Source of the DNA: an uncultured Actinomycetes bacterium
GTDB lineage: Bacteria; Actinomycetota; Thermoleophilia; Solirubrobacterales; 70-9
Reading direction: 5' to 3'
Assembly (NCBI GenBank): GCA_937907435.1
Contig: CALCIA010000113.1
Coordinates: 1-7,578, forward strand
Length of the DNA stretch: 7,578 nt
Part shown: positions 5,547 through 7,578 of the stretch, one piece after another
Position numbering within the stretch: the stretch's first letter is position 1
Layout of the letters: each line of letters opens with the position of its first letter
Notes under the pieces: model-generated
Seen by the model: the letters and a program-made list of their open reading frames with translations, nothing else
Database searches by the model: none
What the model was told of the DNA's origin: nothing
Translations under genes and position numbers: made by a program

Positions 5547-7304
5547 TCAGGGCGTGCCGTTGCCGTGCGCGGACTTGTCCAGCCCGGCGGTCGGCTTGGC
5601 GACTTTGACCTTGGCGCAGTCCCGCGGCGCGGGATCGATCGTGTCGACGATCGCGATCCCTTCCGGATGGCCTTTTTCGCCGCACTGGATGTACCAGTCC
5701 TTGACGCTGTCGACGGCGACGATCACGTCGTTGCCGCCGCGGCCGAAGAAGCTGTCGACGCCGGGCTGGCCGATCAGCACGTTGTCGCGCGCGTCGCCGA
5801 TCAGCACGTCGTTGTCGAAGGAACCCTCGATGTCCTCGTCGGAGCGGGGGAGGCGGACTTTGTCGCAGCCTTTGATCGCGTCGATCCAGGCCCAGCCCTG
5901 GGCGAGCGAGATGTAGAGCGTGCCGGGGTGGGCCTGGGTCTCGGCAAACGACGCGTCGTCTTCGCCGGGGCCGCCGTCGAGGGTGCCGCCCGCGCAGCCG
6001 CCGCCCGCCGCCAGCAGGTCGCCGCCGCCTTCGCCGTAGAGGTAGGTCGGGCCGGGCAGGCCGCCGATCAGCCCGTCGGAGCCGTCGCCGCCGTAGACGT
6101 GGTCGGAGCCGGGGCCGGACTGCAGCAGGTCTTCCTCCGGGCCGCCCTTGATCGTGTCGTTGCCGTCGCCGCCGTTGACGCGGACGAAGTCGACCTTTTC
6201 GAGGCTGCCTTCGACGGTGAGGCTGTCGTTGCCGGGGCCGAGGTCGGCCATCAGCCAGCGGGCCGGGCCGAGCGCCGGGCAGGTGACCTGCTTCGGGTCG
6301 CCCGTCGTCCGCGCGCAGCCTTCGCCCGCCGCCAGCGGCGCCGCCGCGGTCACCGTGAAGACGCCGGTGGTGGTCGTTTCCGGCGTCGCGCCCGCCGTCT
6401 CCTCGGGCTTCACCTCGACCGTTTCTTCGGCGAAGGACACCTGGAAGTGGTCGGGGCCGGCGCCGCCGACGATCTGCAGCCCCCCGCCGCCCGCCGCGTC
6501 GGGGTCGAGCGTGACGTAGGCGGAGCCGACCGGCGCCGGTTCGGGGCCGCAGGAGATCCGCGTCGGGCCGCCGTGGCAGCGGTCGTCGCCCTGGCCGCCG
6601 TTCAGCGTGTCGCGCCCGCCGCCGCCTTTGATCGTGTCGTTGCCGGGCCCGCCGAGGATCACGTTCGGGTGCTTGTCGCCGATCAGCGTGTCGCGGAAGG
6701 CCGAGCCTTCGATCGACTCGAAGCGGAAGAGGCGGTCGTGGCCGTCGCCGAGCGCCTTGTGGCGGGGGAGGGAGACCCAGACGCCGCTGCCCTTGAGGCC
6801 CGCGACCGAGGTCGCGAAGGAGGCGATGTCGCCGCTGCCGGGGCCGCCGTCCATGCGGTCGTAGCCGTAATCGCCGCGGACCAGGTCTTCGTTGCCGGGA
6901 CCGCCGTTGACGGTGTCGATACCCAGCCCGCCGCTCACTTCGTCCTGGTTCCCGGCGCCGCCGCCGACGTGGTCGTCGCCGAGGTCGCCGAAGACGCGGT
7001 CGGTCCCGGCGTCGCCATCGAGCCAGTCGTTGCCGCGCCCGCCGTGGATCAGGTCGTCGCCGGCGCCGCCGCAGATGATGTCGTTGCCGAGCCCGCCGTA
7101 GACGGTGTCGTCGCCCGGCCCGGCCCAGATCACGTCGGCCTTTTCGGTGCCCTGGATGACGTCGTCGCCGTTCGTCCCGACGATCGTCGCGCGCTTCCCG
7201 CCGCACATCGGCGCGGCGCCGCTTTCGGCGCCCGAGGCGGCGACGGCGAGGAGCGCCGCGACCGCGCAGGCGAGCAGGGCGATGGCGGCGAGTCGTCTGT
7301 GCAC
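5547..7304 (-). CDS. Secreted RTX-like (hemolysin-type calcium-binding repeat) protein
   Basis: The product is 585 aa from GTG 7304. Residues 1-24 form a signal peptide (HRR, then a long Ala/Leu core ending AVAASGA). RTX-type nonapeptides of the GGxGxDxhx pattern occur in four blocks, about residues 41-160, 206-252, 360-455 and 498-540 (for example GGLGNDIICGGAGDDLIHGG). Two blocks are followed by the same linker type: ASFA, a beta segment ending VSL or ISL, then IEGS and a DTLIGD or DVLIGD ending (161-210 and 461-513). Residues about 255-355 are a non-repeat domain. Ten cysteines outside the signal (including C34, C78, C243 and C252) suggest disulfides. The repeats should bind calcium extracellularly; no enzymatic domain is evident. 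The frame is open to 7439, but that extension is Pro/Arg-rich and runs into the repeat region, so GTG 7304 just before the signal peptide is chosen. No type I secretion genes are nearby. Confidence 0.88.
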   Translation of the reverse strand: MHRRLAAIALLACAVAALLAVAASGAESGAAPMCGGKRATIVGTNGDDVIQGTEKADVIWAGPGDDTVYGGLGNDIICGGAGDDLIHGGRGNDWLDGDAGTDRVFGDLGDDHVGGGAGNQDEVSGGLGIDTVNGGPGNEDLVRGDYGYDRMDGGPGSGDIASFATSVAGLKGSGVWVSLPRHKALGDGHDRLFRFESIEGSAFRDTLIGDKHPNVILGGPGNDTIKGGGGRDTLNGGQGDDRCHGGPTRISCGPEPAPVGSAYVTLDPDAAGGGGLQIVGGAGPDHFQVSFAEETVEVKPEETAGATPETTTTGVFTVTAAAPLAAGEGCARTTGDPKQVTCPALGPARWLMADLGPGNDSLTVEGSLEKVDFVRVNGGDGNDTIKGGPEEDLLQSGPGSDHVYGGDGSDGLIGGLPGPTYLYGEGGGDLLAAGGGCAGGTLDGGPGEDDASFAETQAHPGTLYISLAQGWAWIDAIKGCDKVRLPRSDEDIEGSFDNDVLIGDARDNVLIGQPGVDSFFGRGGNDVIVAVDSVKDWYIQCGEKGHPEGIAIVDTIDPAPRDCAKVKVAKPTAGLDKSAHGNGTP

Positions 7305-7382
7305 GGCGGAGATTCTGCCGTTTCGGGCGGCGGCGCGGCGGCAGGGGGCGCATGGAGGCACCGGGGTACCAGCTCCGCGCCT
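7305..7382 (-). promoter_or_regulatory. Immediate upstream region of the RTX-like gene
   Basis: On the minus strand CAGAAT (7312-7317) ends 7 nt before GTG 7304, a -10-like element consistent with a leaderless transcript. No Shine-Dalgarno and no clear -35 are present. Otherwise the stretch holds nothing recognisable before the repeat array begins. Confidence 0.2.
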
Positions 7383-7578
7383 GGAAGGGACGGGGACCCG
7401 CAAGCTGTCGCCCGGGAGGATGACCAGGCGAGTTCGCACTTCTCCGCGCTATCCGCGGATTACTGCGAACTCACCCGGCAGGCCGGTGCCCGAGGAGGGT
7501 TCAGGCGCCGCAGGCTGTCGCCCGGAAGGGTCCAGGCCCCGCAAGCTGTCGCCCGATTAGGGACCCGCCCCTCTCGCC
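7383..7578 (-). repeat. Right repeat array (inverted relative to the left one), three clear and one decayed unit
   Basis: On the minus strand the core GGGCGACAGCTTGCGGG occurs at 7538-7554 (exact), 7507-7523 (two mismatches) and 7397-7413 (exact). A decayed unit at about 7475-7491 keeps the 31-bp spacing from 7507. Flanks match the left array: 7535-7578 with 9-53, and 7383-7422 with 55-95. The step from the decayed unit to the last one is 79 bp, that is 31 plus 48, and the extra length is the palindrome at 7430-7472. The repeat may continue past the window edge. Confidence 0.8.
7430..7472. repeat. Decayed copy of the 1277-1331 palindrome, inserted in the right array
   Basis: It starts GAGTTCGCACTT and ends TGCGAACTC, with inner arms around CCGCG. 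It shares the arm sequence of the perfect palindrome at 1277-1331, but four positions of the stem no longer pair. It lies exactly at the end of a repeat core, and the repeat spacer (GCCTGG on the minus strand) resumes immediately after it. Confidence 0.75.

Noticed and set aside
5536..7353. Alternative minus-strand frame (605 codons) overlapping the RTX-like gene
   Set aside because: The translation is almost entirely Arg/Pro/Gly, a frame-shifted image of the repetitive RTX coding sequence with no domain features.
7305..7439. N-terminal extension of the RTX-like protein to 7439
   Set aside because: It would put a Pro/Arg-rich stretch before an obvious signal peptide and would encode part of the intergenic repeat array and palindrome.
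9..7578. A composite transposon or genomic island bounded by terminal inverted repeats
   Set aside because: No transposase, integrase or recombinase is encoded, the genes look like core chromosomal functions of uniform composition, and the end repeats are multi-unit arrays rather than simple terminal repeats.

Overview
The window is very GC-rich bacterial chromosome. It most likely comes from an actinobacterium of the class Thermoleophilia (Solirubrobacterales or a relative). This is inferred from base composition, frequent GTG starts and two lineage-flavoured proteins: a small exported protein with the N-terminal motif SPAMIVALVALVAALGGTAY, and an RTX-like protein opening with CGGKRATIVGTNGDDVI. 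No rRNA, tRNA, transposase, integrase or CRISPR array is visible.

Layout, left to right. Positions 9-95 hold two copies of a 31-bp-period repeat (core GGGCGACAGCTTGCGGG). Next is a minus-strand FUSC/aromatic-acid-exporter-like membrane protein (114-1247). A perfect 26-bp-stem palindrome (1277-1331) separates it from a divergent plus-strand gene for a 176-aa exported protein (1457-1987). A stem-loop (2017-2062) lies between that gene and the converging minus-strand pair: a YCII/DGPF-family protein (3422-3814) followed by an ECF42-type sigma factor with a TPR-like C-terminal extension (2074-3351). A second palindrome with the same core as the 2017-2062 stem-loop lies at 3931-3973, in the divergent spacer before a plus-strand D-alanyl-D-alanine carboxypeptidase (4020-5291). 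That gene converges, across a tight hairpin (5294-5311), on a minus-strand pair: a secreted RTX-like repeat protein (5547-7304) and downstream of it tatA (5317-5499). The right edge (7383-7578) carries the repeat array again in inverted orientation, here interrupted by a decayed copy of the 1277-1331 palindrome.

The one clear functional unit is the DGPF-ECF42 pair, with an ECF-like promoter ahead of it that suggests autoregulation. Much of the rest is cell-envelope biology: exporter, PBP5-like carboxypeptidase, Tat component and secreted proteins. These do not form an obvious pathway. The most unusual content is non-coding: three families of short intergenic repeats or palindromes, each present at least twice, with evidence that one inserted into another.
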